This document shows, in pieces, positions 22,455 to 33,924 of a stretch of 64,000 nucleotides of DNA. The stretch's first letter is position 1. Every line of letters starts with the position of its first letter. The stretch is from Boesenbergia rotunda. Taxonomy: Eukaryota > Streptophyta > Magnoliopsida > Zingiberales > Zingiberaceae. The notes under the pieces were generated by a model, which worked only from the letters and a program-made list of their open reading frames with translations, was not told the origin of the DNA and did not search any database. The translations under genes and the position numbers were made by a program. Location: positions 1 through 64,000 of the forward strand of contig JAGFNQ010000188.1 in assembly GCA_024364735.1 (NCBI GenBank). The letters are read 5' to 3'.

Positions 22455-22986
22455 AAGCAAGCAAGCCCTCTAACAGATAAGAAAATTTGATTCTGGTTCA
22501 AGCTTTGGCGCTCTCTTGCTTCCACGCTCCTCTGCTGCGGTTTGTGCTTTGACTCGACGCTGTCCGACCGCTGCTGGAAGATCGCTCCCAACACCCAAGC
22601 TGCTTCAGATAAATCTAAGTGTTGGGTAACGAATTTTTTTTCTGCACTTAAATTATTTAAGGGGGAAGTGTAGGGCTGTTACACTTCCGCCCAATCTTGT
22701 ATTCGAATCACTCTATCGGTAGTTTGTCGGTAGAGGTTTTTAGTGGATTGCCCACAGGAAAGGTTCAAGGAACCTGGGCCTTCGAGTAGGAGTCGGCGAA
22801 GGCTCCGAACGAAGTAAAACTCCTCGTGTAATTTTTTTTATTTTTCGCTTTCGCATTTCGTTTTAATTTTTCCGCTGCGCACGTTATAAAAAGCATCGTA
22901 CAATTTTCTATCGACTCTGATTTTATAACGAAGATTTTAAAAGTCACGTGATTCACCCCCCCTCTCACGTGCATCGGTCCTACAAG

Positions 22987-23000
22987 TGGTATCAGAGCCA
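22987..23000 (+). promoter_or_regulatory. Primer binding site of element D
   Basis: TGGTATCAGAGCCA, 2 nt after the LTR, complementary to the 3' end of initiator tRNA-Met. Confidence 0.9.
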
Positions 23001-23206
23001 AGTTCGCTCTGTATCGGTGCAACCACCATAAGAGCCGGGGGAAATCCAATTCTTTTTCGTTTGTTTTTGTGTTTTCGCTGCACGATCTAAATTAGGTATT
23101 GTTGCCTAAATTTAGATATTTTCTATCGATTTTACTCGAATTTGGGCAACACCATTTCGAGTCGTTTTTTGTTCCTTTCTTCTCCTTTTCCTACCACACT
23201 ACTAAT

Positions 23207-23223
23207 CCAAGACCTAGTCTTGG
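23207..23223 (+). promoter_or_regulatory. Leader hairpin upstream of gag (element D)
   Basis: CCAAGACCTAGTCTTGG: 7 bp stem, 3-nt loop, 30 nt before the gag ATG at 23254, and preceded by the conserved CACTACTAAT. Confidence 0.65.
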
Positions 23224-23253
23224 AACAAGTGTTTTTGTTGTTGTCTATTTCAG

Positions 23254-23806
23254 ATGGCTCAAGGTGAAGGATATAGTACTGCCCGTCCTCCGCTCTTCAA
23301 TGGGGAAGACTTCCCTTACTGGAAACGAAGAATGGAGGTGTACCTAAAGACTGATATGGATCAATGGTTCGCGGTGCAATCTGGCTACGAACCACCAATG
23401 GACGAGGGAAACAATGCACTACTGAAGCATGACAGATGGAACCTAGAAATGAAGAAAAGGGCTCAGATTGAGTTCAAAGCACAGAACACACTCCAATGCG
23501 GACTAACCAAAGAGGAATTGAACCGTATCGGCCCAACTGAATCTGCCAAAGAACTTTGGGACAAACTGATTGAACTGCATGAAGGCACCTCAGATGCGAA
23601 GGTAACAAAAAGAGATTTGTTATTGAATAAATTATTTAACATAAAAATGCAGGAAGGTGAGTCTGCAAGCCAACTCCACGCCCGGATCAAGGACATACTA
23701 AATGGACTCCACCTCATTGGGCACAAACAAGAAAATAGAGATATTATAAGGTATGCACTAAATGCCTTTCCTAGAAACTCTTTATGGGCATCCATCATAG
23801 ATGCTT
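23254..23806 (+). pseudogene. gag: N-terminal gag of element D, truncated at chimeric junction
   Basis: About 184 codons open from MAQGEGYSTARPPLFNGEDF with no stop. They include the YWKRRMEVYLKTDMD motif, LTKEELNRIGPTESAKELWDKLIELHE and QENRDIIRYALNAFPRNSLWASIIDA. This is near identical to the gag of element C. At about 23806 the sequence jumps into integrase of family B. The zinc knuckle, coiled coil and all of protease are therefore missing. Confidence 0.85.
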
Positions 23807-26086
23807 GGGAGTTCCAAAATGCAAGTTTCACATAATTTTGTGTTGAAAATGGATACAAGCATGAATTTTCATGCCGAAGGACTCCTTAACAAAATAGGGT
23901 AGTTGAGAGAAGGAACCGAGCCTTATAAGAAGCTGCTAGGACTATGCTTAATGCATATTCCCTTCCTAGCTACTTTTGGGCCGAAGCAGTTAACACCGCT
24001 TGCTATATTCAAAATCGGGTGTTGGTACATAGGTTTCTAGGGAAAATACCTTTTGAATTGTGGAATGGAAGGGTACCTCAAGTCCACTATTTTAGGGTCT
24101 TTGGATGTAAAGTCTACATCTTAAATACCAAAGATGACCTAAGGAAATTTGAGTCAAAAGTCGATGAAGGAATTCTAGTAGGGTACTCATTGACTAGTAG
24201 GGGTTATAGAGTTTACAACAAGAGGACAAAAGTGATTGAAGAGTCCTCGAATATTAAATTTGATGAAACAAATAGTACCTACCCTAGAAAAGCCTCAATT
24301 GATAAGGATATGGAAGATGTCCAACCCCTTGCCCAAAGAATCCAAGACCTACATTTGGAGGGCAATGATCAAGGGGGAGTAAGAAGTACCCTAGAGGATG
24401 AGGAAGAAGCAGTAAATGAACCCACAACCTCTAGGCCCTTGAGACATCAACATGATCACCCTATTGACTAAATAGTAGGTGATGTAACTCAAGGAGTAAG
24501 GACTAGGTCCTATTTTAGGGATCAAACTAGTCAAATAGCTCTAATCTCCCAATTAGAACCCAAGACCATTGATGAAGCATTGGGAGATGTTGATTGGGTG
24601 TTAGCCATGCAAGAAGAGATAAATCAATTTGAGAGAAGTGAAGTTTGGGAGTTAGTTCCTAGGCCCAATGATTGCACCATTGTAACCACAAGATGGGTCT
24701 TTAGGAACAAACTAGATGACCAAGGTAAAATCACTAGGAACAAGACTGGATTGGTAGCTAGAGGGTTTAACCAAGTTGAGGGACTAGATTATGATGAGAC
24801 TTATGCCCCCGTAGCTAGATTAGAATCTATTAGAATTCTAGTAGCCTATGTCGCTCACATGGGTTTCACACTCCACCAAATGGATGTGAAGTCAGCATTT
24901 CTTAATGGGATCATTAAGGAAGAGGTCTATGTAGAGCAACCCCCCCGGGTTTGAGGACCCTAACTGTCCAAGACACGTGTTCAAATTAAGAAAAGTCTTA
25001 TATAGATTGAAACAAGCTCCCCGGTCTTGGTATGAAAGGCTTTCTTCATTTTTGGTGTCTAAGGGGTTTAGGAGAGGAACAATTGACCCTACATTGTTCC
25101 TAAAATCTAAGGACAAGGACATATTTGTTGCCCAAGTTTATGTAGACGATATCATTTTTGGGTCAACAAACAATGACTTCCTACAAGAATTCATCAAGTG
25201 TATGGAAGATGAATTTGAGATGAGTCTTGTAGGAGAGTTGACCTTCTTTTTAGGTCTTCAAGTTAAGCAAACTAATGAAGGTACACACGTTTTTCAAACC
25301 AAATATGCTAAGGAAATGTTAAAAAAATTTGGTTTAGAAAATGCTAAGGTAGCATCTACACCCATAGGAACCAATGTGAAAATGGATAGTAACCTTGAAG
25401 GGAATATGGTAGACTCTAAACAATACAGAAGCATGATTGGTAGCCTCCTATACCTAACCGCTAGTAGACCCGACATACTTTTTGCGGTAGGTATGTGTGC
25501 TAGGTACCAATCTTGTGCCAAAGAGTCCCATTTAGTTGTAGTTAAGAGGATCCTAAGATATGTGAAAGGTACCCTCAATGTCGGACTTTGGTATCCTAGA
25601 ACCCCTAGTGTTGATCTAATTGGATACACCGACTCTGATTATGCGGGTTGTAAGCTAGATAGGAAGAGCACTAGTAGAGGGTGTCAATTTCTTGGGTCTT
25701 CCTTAGTTAGTTGGAGTAGTAGGAAACAACCATGCGTTGCCCTATCAACAACAGAAGCAGAATATGTGGCAATGGGTGGGTTTGTTTCCCAACTCCTTTG
25801 GATCATGCACACCTTAGAAGATTATGAGTTACATTACACAAAAGTCAAAGTCTTGTGTGATAATGTAAGTACAATCAATTTGACCAAAAATCTGGTTCAC
25901 CATTCTAGGACAAAACACATTAAAGTGAAACATCACTTTATTAGAGACCATGTGGCAAGGGGAGACATAGAACTACACTATGTTGAATCAAAGTCAAACC
26001 TAGCCGACATCTTTACCAATCCTCTTCCCGAATTGGAGTTTACATCTTTAAGAAGAGGCCTTGGAATGTGTTTTGTGGAAGTTTAG
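23807..26086 (+). pseudogene. pol: Copia pol remnant: integrase end, RT and RNase H (element A)
   Basis: It begins inside the integrase core at GEFQNASF-like residues. It retains the C-terminal half (MLNAYSLPSYFWAEAVNTAC, then GKIPFELWNGRVP and VFGCKVYILN), the linker, and a Copia reverse transcriptase (DVDWVLAMQEE, ARGFNQVEG, HQMDVKSAFLNG, catalytic YVDDIIFGS near 25138). RNase H follows (TDSDYAGCKLDRKSTS, TTEAEYVA). Sirevirus-type features include the SLVGELTFFLGLQV and HVARGDIELHYV stretches. Breaks: TAA at 24469, and an extra base in the C7 run near 24940. The integrase zinc finger and the first catalytic aspartate are absent. It is an inactive copy closely related to the pol of element B. 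Confidence 0.9.
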
Positions 26087-27050
26087 GATGAACTTGGAGA
26101 TATTAGCTTTGAAAAAGAGTGCTTGATCCATTAGGATGATACATTTGGTTCACTTGTGCTTGTGGCACACTGTTGGACCATTAGAAGTATCAAAATATGA
26201 AAACTAGACCAACTAAGGGGAAGGCAAGTGTTTAATCAATGGACACTTTGCCCAAAGATCATAGTTGGACATTTTAAACCTTTGAAAATCATTTTATGCT
26301 TTATATACTTTGCCATGCTTTTGAAAGTTACATAATTGCAAAATTGGATTGAAAGGGTGATACAAAATGTAGTGGTTTTCAAGGTTTTTGGATTTTTATC
26401 AAAAGTCATGCATGTTTGAAATTTTATATGGACTAATATTTTTCCCTGATAAAGTATATCATTTCAAACATGTCTGCAAAATTTTAGAATTTTTGAATTT
26501 TTTTTGATTTTTCTGGAGGTTTCTGAAATTCGGCAGAAAATCTGAAAAATGAAACTGATAACGTATCAGTCGACTGCCCCATGGGCAGTCGACTGGCACC
26601 TGTGTTTTTCAGCTGCTGTAGGAAATTTCAGAAATTCATTATTCTCACTTTTGATGCCCTAGGTTTGGGTTGCTTGAGGCAATCATTTTGATGGTGTCAA
26701 AGGGGGGTGGTTTAAGTTAGAATTTTAACTTGAAATGGATGGTTTAAGGTTTTCCTTCTCACTTAAACCTTGAATGATTAAAAAATGGGGAGAAGACATG
26801 GATTAAGGGGGAGGCTACCTCTTAGGTTCTGATATGTCTTACATTTTTAAGATTGTTGAGTGTTAAGTGGAAACTTAACTTGGATTATGATTGGAATTGA
26901 AAATGGGGAGAAGACATAGGTTAAGAGGGAGGTTACCTCTTAGGGATACTATGTCTCATGTTTTTTCAATTGCTATCTTTTGCTATTATTATTATGGCTG
27001 TTATTTATCTCTAACTTAAACATATTGCCATGCATCAAAAAGGGGGAGAT
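26087..27050 (+). other. 3' untranslated region of element A with multiple purine tracts
   Basis: About 960 bp without a gene. It contains two CAGTCGACTG palindromes (about 26566-26595) and repeated purine-rich tracts of the AAGGGGGAGG type (near 26702, 26808, 26928), ending in AGGGGGAGAT (27041-27050) just before the LTR. Multiple polypurine tracts are a known Sirevirus trait. Confidence 0.75.
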
Positions 27051-27995
27051 TGTTGAAGCAATCGACCCTTAAATGATTGGAAGATCATGGTTTTGATGTG
27101 TGTGGTTGAATATGTTTAAGGTTAGAGTGTTATGTTGTATTTGATGTGTGTGATTGAGTTTGCAGGACATGGAGAATCACATATGTTGGACATATCCGAG
27201 GGACGAGAGCCGAGGGAGGAGAGCTCCAAGGGCAAGCCGGGAAGTGGACTTCAAGGGCACACGTGAAGGATGGCATGGAGGCAAGCCAAGGGAAGGCTTG
27301 CGTGCGCATCCGAGGGACGATAGCCAGAGGAAGAGGACTTCAAGAGGCAAGCCAAGGGAGCAAACCTGAAGGCATACGCGAAGGAGAAGGCCCGGAGTGG
27401 CTGGAGTTGAGCTGAGAGGTAGGGCAGTCGACTGGCCATGGGGCAGTTGACTGCCAAAACCCACAGAAAATTTTCGACCTCGGACCAGTCGACTGCCCAT
27501 GGGGCAGTCATCTGGTATACCCCGAAAACTAGCCATTGGCTAGCTGTTGGCTAGCAATTAATGCTAGACCAGTCGACTGCCCTTGGGGCAGTCGTCTGGT
27601 GCGGGGTTGGACAGACTGCGAGTTTGTCCTGTTCACCTATAAAAGGAGTACCTTTTTGCACATGAGCGGTACGGTTCCGTACAGTGTCGAAGTGCTGCTC
27701 GTCTGAAGAGTGTTTTCCACTTCCTCTCTTGTATTCTACTGTATTCTGAAAAGAGGAAGATCAACTGTAAAGGTTTCTCCACCTCAAGGAGAGTTTTCGA
27801 TAGTGAAAAGTGGTGCTCGCGGCATGGATCCTTGGACTAGTCACCCATCTGGGTGGATACCAAGTAAACGATAAATGTTAGCATTGTGATTATTTTCAGT
27901 TGCATATTATTTCCGCTGCGCTAACAAATTTGTAGAGATCCAACGATGAAAAAGTGCTATTCACCCCCCCTCTAGCACGCCTAGACGATCCTTCA
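27051..27995 (+). repeat. 3' LTR of Copia family B (copy A)
   Basis: 945 bp from TGTTGAAGCA to GATCCTTCA. Six CAGTCGACTG-type sites, some degenerate, lie near 27425-27600. One pair forms a long inverted repeat around CCATGGGG. TATAAAA is at 27638 and the poly-C tract CACCCCCCCTCT lies near the end. It abuts the middle of element B's gag exactly, as expected if A inserted in B. Confidence 0.85.
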
Positions 27996-28987
27996 AAAAG
28001 GTGTAGCATTTGTTGTAGAGAAGGAAACGAAAATAGATGAAGGAGAAGAAGAAGGTGATCTACTCCTCATCATCCGAATCGAAGGAGTCTAGTGCCTCTA
28101 TGGATAGCGACCAAGAGGCCTTCATGGTAAGAAAAATGTGTAGAGCGTTTAAAAGTTTTTCTAACAAGTCTTATGCTAGGAAAGGTTCAAAGAGTAAGAG
28201 CAAAGGGAAGGAGATAATTTGCTACAACTGTCACCAAGAGGGACACATGAAGAATGAGTGTCCCCAACTAAAGAGAAGAGAAGAAAAGAAGGAGGAAAAG
28301 AAGAGGGGTGACAAGAAGAGATCAAAACGAAGAGAGAAGAGTGCCACCAACCTTAAGGCTACTTGGGATGATCCATCATCCTCGGAGGAGGAAGAGGAGC
28401 ATGTGTCCCACTTTACACTTATGGGAGTGGACCATTTGGAGTCATCCGATGATGAGAGAAGCTCAAGTAGTGAAGATGAGAGTGGTTCATCATCATCATC
28501 ATCCGAATCCGAGGCGTCGATAAGTGAGGTATATAGTTCACCCTCTTCTACTCTTGTCAAGATCATTTCTAGTACAAATATGGATTTGGCTAAAGCTAGA
28601 AGAAAAATTAAGGACTTAAAGGATGAAGTTGCCATGCTTAAAGTAGAATCTACAAAACTTAAGGAAGATTTGCATATTTTTTCTTCCATGTCACATGATA
28701 CATGTCTTGAAAATGAAAATAAGGAACTAAGGGAAAAGGTAGAAGACCTAACCAAGGCACTTAGGAAATTACAACTGGGCTCTAGCAACCTTGACATGAT
28801 AATAAATAGCCAAAGAGACGTTTATAATAAGGCCGGGTTAGGTTATAGGCCAAAGACCAGGGAAGTTGCCTTTGTCTCACTTATGGGTAGAAATGGTGCC
28901 TCTAGGAGACAAGGGGTTAAGGGAATTACAAAGAAGGCTAGGGTGCCAAAGAAGTTTTTAATTGATTCTTGTGGAACTAAAATTTGA
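27996..28987 (+). pseudogene. gag: C-terminal gag of element B
   Basis: Immediately after LTR A the sequence continues in gag (KGVAFVVEKE, aligned to KGFALFAG of gag C). A frame break near 28035 leads into the long frame from 28037. The CCHC knuckle is intact (CYNCHQEGHMKNEC). A lysine-rich and serine/glutamate-rich linker, a coiled coil (about residues 175-245 of the open frame) and the conserved NLDMIINSQRDVYNKAGLGY end motif follow. Its N-terminal half is absent because element A lies there. It ends at TGA 28985, in the same frame as the protease that follows. Confidence 0.85.
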
Positions 28988-31900
28988 GTACCAAAAGATT
29001 ATATTTTCCATGTTGTATAGGTAAAAGTCAAGGATACCTCAAACATGTGGATAGTAGATAGTGGGTGCTCAAGACATATGACCGGAGATGTGAGCAAGTT
29101 CACCACTATTAGCTACCTAAGAAAAGGGACCGTTTCCTTTGGAAATAGTGGGAAACTCAAAATAATTGGTAGGGGCACCATTGAGGTATCTCCTACAATC
29201 TCTATCCACAAAGTGCTTTTAATTAAAGATATGAAATTTAATTTACTTAGTGTAAGTCAATTGTGTGATGCGGGCTATAGGGTTGAATTTCATTCTAGAA
29301 AATGTCAATTAAACAAAATGGGTCGGAAAATGTCATGCTAGAAGGGTATAAAGAGGCTAACCTTTACTATCTTAATCTTGCTTATGCTTCTAACAATTTG
29401 CCTAAGTGTCTCATGTCTAAAGAAGAAGAAGGATGGTTGTGGCACCGAAGACTTGGGCACATCAACATGAGGAGCATTGCAAGAGTGGAAAAGGAGGAGT
29501 TGGTGACGGGGCTCCCTATGATCAAGTATGAGAAGACCAAGATGTGTGATGCATGCCAAGAGGGTATGCAATCAAAATCATCACACAAAGGTAAAACCTT
29601 AACTAGCGCTACTTTACCTTTAGAGCTATTACACATTGATCTCTTTGATTGTCATAGCACTCCTTCACTAGTAGGGAGTAAGTATTGTTTAGTTATTGTA
29701 GATGACTTTTCTAGATTTACTTGCATGTTCTTTATGAAACATAAGAATAATACTTTAGAGATCTTTATAAGGTTTAGTAAGAGGGTTGAAAATGAGAAAC
29801 ACCTCAAAATCAACCGCATTAGGAGTGACCATGGTGGGGAGTTCCAAAATTCAAACTTCTCACAATTTTGTGTAAAAAATGGGTATAAGCATGAATTTTT
29901 ATGCCCAATGACTCCTCAACAAAATGGGGTAGTAGAGAGGAGGAATAGAGCCCTACAAGAAGCCGCTAGGACTATGCTTAATGCATATTCCCTTCCTAGC
30001 TATTTTTGGGCCGAAGCGGTAAATACCGCTTGTTACATTCAAAATCGGGGTTTAGTACATAGGTTTTTAGGTAAAACCCCATTTGAGTTGTGGAATAGGA
30101 GAATTCCACAAGTTCATTATTTTAGGGTCTTTGGATGTAACATTTACATTCTCAATACCAAGGTTGACCTAAATAAGTTTGAATCTAAAGCCGATGAGGG
30201 AATTCTAGTTGGTTACTCATCCAGTAGTAGGGGTTATAGAGTTTACAACAAAAGGACTAAGGTAATTGAGGAGTCATCAAATGTTGATTTTGATAAATCT
30301 ACAAAAACTTACCCTAGGAAAGCCTCAATTGATAAGGACATGGAAGAAATCCAACCCCTTGCCCAAGGAATCCAAGACCTAAATTTAGGGGGCAATGATC
30401 AAGGAGGAGGGAGAAGTACACTAGAGGATGAACATCAAGTAGTCAATGAACCCACAACCTCTAGGCCCTTAAGGCATCACCAAGATCACCCCATTGACCA
30501 AATAGTGGGTGATGTCACTCAAGAGGTAAGGACTAGGTCCTATTTTAGAGACCAAAGTAGTCAAATTGCCTTGATTTCTAAATTAGAACATAAATCTATT
30601 GATGAGGCATTAAGAGATGTGGATTGGATCTTAGCCATGCAAGAAGAGCTAAATCAATTTGAAAGAAGTGAGGTATGGGAGTTGATTCCTAGGCCCAATG
30701 ATTGCACCATTGTCACCACTAGATGGGTCTTTAGGAACAAGCTAGATGATCAAGGTAAAATTACTAGGAATAAGCTAGATTGGTAGCTAGGGGGTTTAAT
30801 CAAGTTGAGGGACTAGACTATGATGAGACATATGCCCCTATTGCTAGATTAGAGTCCATTAGAATTCTACTAGCCTATGCCGCTCACATGAGTTTCATAC
30901 TTCACCAAATGGATGGAAAGTCGGCATTCCGTAATGGGGTCATAAGGAAGAGGTCTATGTAGAACAACCCCCCAGGTTTGAAGACCCAAACTATCCTAGA
31001 CATGTTTACAAATTGAGAAAAGCCTTGTATAGATTGAAACAAGCTCTCCGAGCTTGGTATGAAAGACTTTCTTCATTTCTAGTGTCTAAGGGTTTTAGGA
31101 GAGAAACAATTGACCCAACTTTGTTCCTAAAATCTAAGGATAAAGACATATTTGTTGCCCAAGTGTATGTAGATGATATTATCTTTGGGTCAACAAATAG
31201 TGATATTCTACATGAGTTCATCAAGTGTATGGAAGATGAATTTGAGATGAGTCTTGTAGGAGAGCTAACCTTCTATTTAGGTCATCAAGTTAAGCAAACA
31301 AATGAAGGGACACATGTATTTCAAACTAAGTATGTTAGGGAAATGCAAAAGAAATTTGGCTTAGAAAATGCTAAGGTAGCATCTACCCCTATAGGAACAA
31401 ATGTGAAAATGGATAGTGATGTTGAAGAGAAAATGGTAGACTCAAAATAATATAAGAGCATGATTGGTAGTCTATTGTACCTAACCGCTAGTAGACCCGA
31501 TATACTATTTGTGGTAGGTATGTGTGCAATGTACCAATCATGTGCAAAAGAGTCTCATTTGGTGGTAGTAAAGAGGATCCTAAGGTATGTTAAACGTACT
31601 CTTAATGTCAGGCTTTGGTATCCTAGAACCCCAAATGTTGACCTTATTAGATATACCGATTCGGACTATGCGGGGTGTAAACTAGATAGGAAGAGTACTA
31701 GTGGAGGATGTCAATTCCTTGGGTCTTCTTTAGTTAGTTGGAGTAGTAGGAAACAACCATGTGTTGCCCTATCAACAATGGAGGCCGAATATGTGGCAAT
31801 GGGTGGTTGTGTGTCCCAACTACTTTGGATCATGCACACTTTAGGGATTATGAATTACATTATTCCAAGGTCAAAGTCTTGTGTGATAATGTAAGTACAA

Positions 31901-32112
31901 TCAATTTGACTAAGAATCTGGTTCACCATTCTAGAACAAAACACATTGAAGTGAAGCATCACTTCATTAGGGACCATGTAGCAAGGGGAGACATAGAATT
32001 ACACTATGTTGAGTCAAAGTCAAACCTTGCTGACATTTTTACCAAGCCTCTTCCCGAATCAGAGTTCACATCCTTAAGAAGAGGCCTTGATATGTGTTTT
32101 GTAGAAGTCTAG
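28988..32112 (+). pseudogene. pol: Copia pol of element B: protease, integrase, RT, RNase H
   Basis: Domain order is that of Copia. Aspartic protease (VDSGCSRHMTGD, near 29055). Integrase zinc finger (WHRRLGHIN and CDACQEG). Catalytic core (HIDLFD, RSDHGGEF, NGVVERRNR, about 29630-29945). Reverse transcriptase (YVDDIIFGS near 31170). RNase H (TDSDYAGCKLDRKSTSGG, MEAEYVA, LCDNVSTINLTKN). All catalytic residues I looked for are still present, but the frame is broken by TGA 28985, a TAG near 29018, one-base changes near 29320, 30775, 30945 and 31845, and TAA 31448. It would encode the enzymes that copy and integrate the element. It is closely related to the pol at 23807-26086. Confidence 0.9.
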
Positions 32113-33098
32113 GATGAACCTTGGGGTAATAGATTAAAAAGGTGGTGCTTGATCCATTAGGATGATACAATTGGTTCACTTGTGCTTGTGGCATAGTGTT
32201 GAATCATTAAATGTATCAAAATTATTGAAAATAGATCAACCATGGGGAAAGAAAATGTTTAATTAATGGACATCTTGCCCAAAGATCAAGGTTGGACATT
32301 TTAAACATTTGAAAACCATTTTATATCTTATATGTTTTGCCATAAGCTTAGAAGATATATGATTGCAAAATTAGGATGAAAGATTGATACAAACTTAGTG
32401 GTTTTCAAGAATTTTGAACTTTAGTCAAAAGTCAAGCGTTTGAAATTTTTCATGAACTGATATTTTTCCTTGATAGAGTATATTATATCAAATATGCCGA
32501 CAAATTTTTATAATTTTTGAAATTTTTTGGAATTTTTGGGAGGTTTTTGAAATTCGGCTCAGAAGCTGAAAAGTCTGACTGAAAGAGTATCAGTCGACTG
32601 CCCCTTGAGGCAGTCGACTGGCACGACTAATTTCAGATTCTGAGATTTTTTTTTTCAGAAATGAGTTAGTCTCTCATTTGATGCCATGGGTTAGTATTGT
32701 TGTGGGCAATTGTTTTGATGGTGTCAAAGGGGGAGAATGAGTGGTTTAAGTTAGATTTTTAGCAGATTTTTAGCTAAAACTTTTGATTTAATCTTGGATC
32801 ATGATGGAAATTAAAAATGGGAAGAAGACATGGGTTAAGGGCGAGGTTCCTTTTGGTTTTTCTATGTCTTGTATTTTCAATTGTTGTTGCTTGTTGTTAA
32901 GTTAGGTTTGCAACTTAACTTATGGTTTAATTTTTGTTTATGATAATAATTGAAAATGGGAGAAGACATGGGTTAAGGGGGAGGTTCCTCTTAGTTTTAC
33001 TATGTCTTGTTTTTCAATTGCTACTGTTATTTACTGTTATTGGTTATTATTTATTCTCTAACTTAAACATATTGCCACACATCAAAAAGGGGGAGATT
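32113..33098 (+). other. 3' untranslated region of element B with multiple purine tracts
   Basis: Colinear with the 3' region of element A: the CAGTCGACTG pair at about 32592-32622, purine tracts near 32727, 32838 and 32979, and the terminal AAGGGGGAGAT before the LTR at 33099. Confidence 0.75.
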
Positions 33099-33924
33099 GT
33101 TGAGGCTATCGACCCAAGAATGATTGGGAAGATCATGATTTTGATATGTGTGTGCCAATATGTTTAAGGTTAGGGTGTTGTGTTGTATTTGATATGTGTG
33201 ATTGAGTTTGCAGGACTTGGAGAATCACACATGAAGAACATATCCGAGGGACGAGAGCCGAGGGAGGAGAACTCCAAGGGCACACGTGAAGGGTGGCATG
33301 GAGGCAAGCCAAGGGAAGGCTTGTGTACGCATCCAAGGGACAATGGCCAGAGGAAGAAGACTTCAAGGGGCAAGCTAAGGAAGCATACCTGAAGGCACAC
33401 GTGAAGGAGAGTGTTCGGAGTGAATGTAATTGAGTGGAGAGGCTGGCAGTCGACTGGCCAGAGGGCAGTCGACTGCCAAAACTTACAGAAAATTTTCAGC
33501 CTCGGACCAGTCGACTGCCCCATGGGCAGTTGACTGGTCATACCCAAAAACTAGCCGTTGGCTAGCATTTAAAGCTAGGCCAGTCGACTGCCCCAGGGGC
33601 AGTCGATTGGTGCGGGGCTGGACAGCTTGCGAATTTGTCCTATTCTCTTATTTAAAGGGGACTTTTTGGCACGTGAACGGTACGGTTTTTTACTGTACCA
33701 AAGTCCTGCTAGTGCCCCGATTGATCAGATCTTCCTCTCGCTCTTCATCGCATCTTGTAAAGAGGAAGAAGACGACTTTTGTAAAGGTTTCTCTACCTTG
33801 AAGGAGGGTTTAATAGTGGAGAGTGTGCAACCGCTTGGATCCATAGATTAGTCACCTTTCGAGGTGGATACCAAGTAAAAATATCTGAGTTAGCATTGTT
33901 CTCTTGGTTTTCATATATTATTGT
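33099..33924 (+). repeat. 3' LTR of element B, first part
   Basis: It starts TGTTGAGGCT and carries CAGTCGACTG clusters near 33447-33608. It is interrupted after ATTGT (33920-33924), the target duplicated by element C, and resumes at 42310. Confidence 0.9.

Larger units (their letters stand above)
21496..22984 (+). repeat. 5' LTR of Copia family D/C (copy D)
   Basis: It starts TGTTGGTGCA and ends GGTCCTACA, followed by a primer binding site. Both ends match the 1327 bp LTRs of element C, while the middle differs. It contains about 30 bp degenerate repeats built on AAGTCC(A/T)GG near 21610-21790, a 44 bp tandem repeat, a TATA box at 22446 and the terminal CACCCCCCCTCT tract. The flanking TGACC at 21491-21495 should be half of a target duplication; its partner is lost. 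Confidence 0.85.

Noticed and set aside
28231..28797. 188-residue minus-strand frame
   Set aside because: Shadow of the serine/glutamate-rich gag of element B on the other strand.
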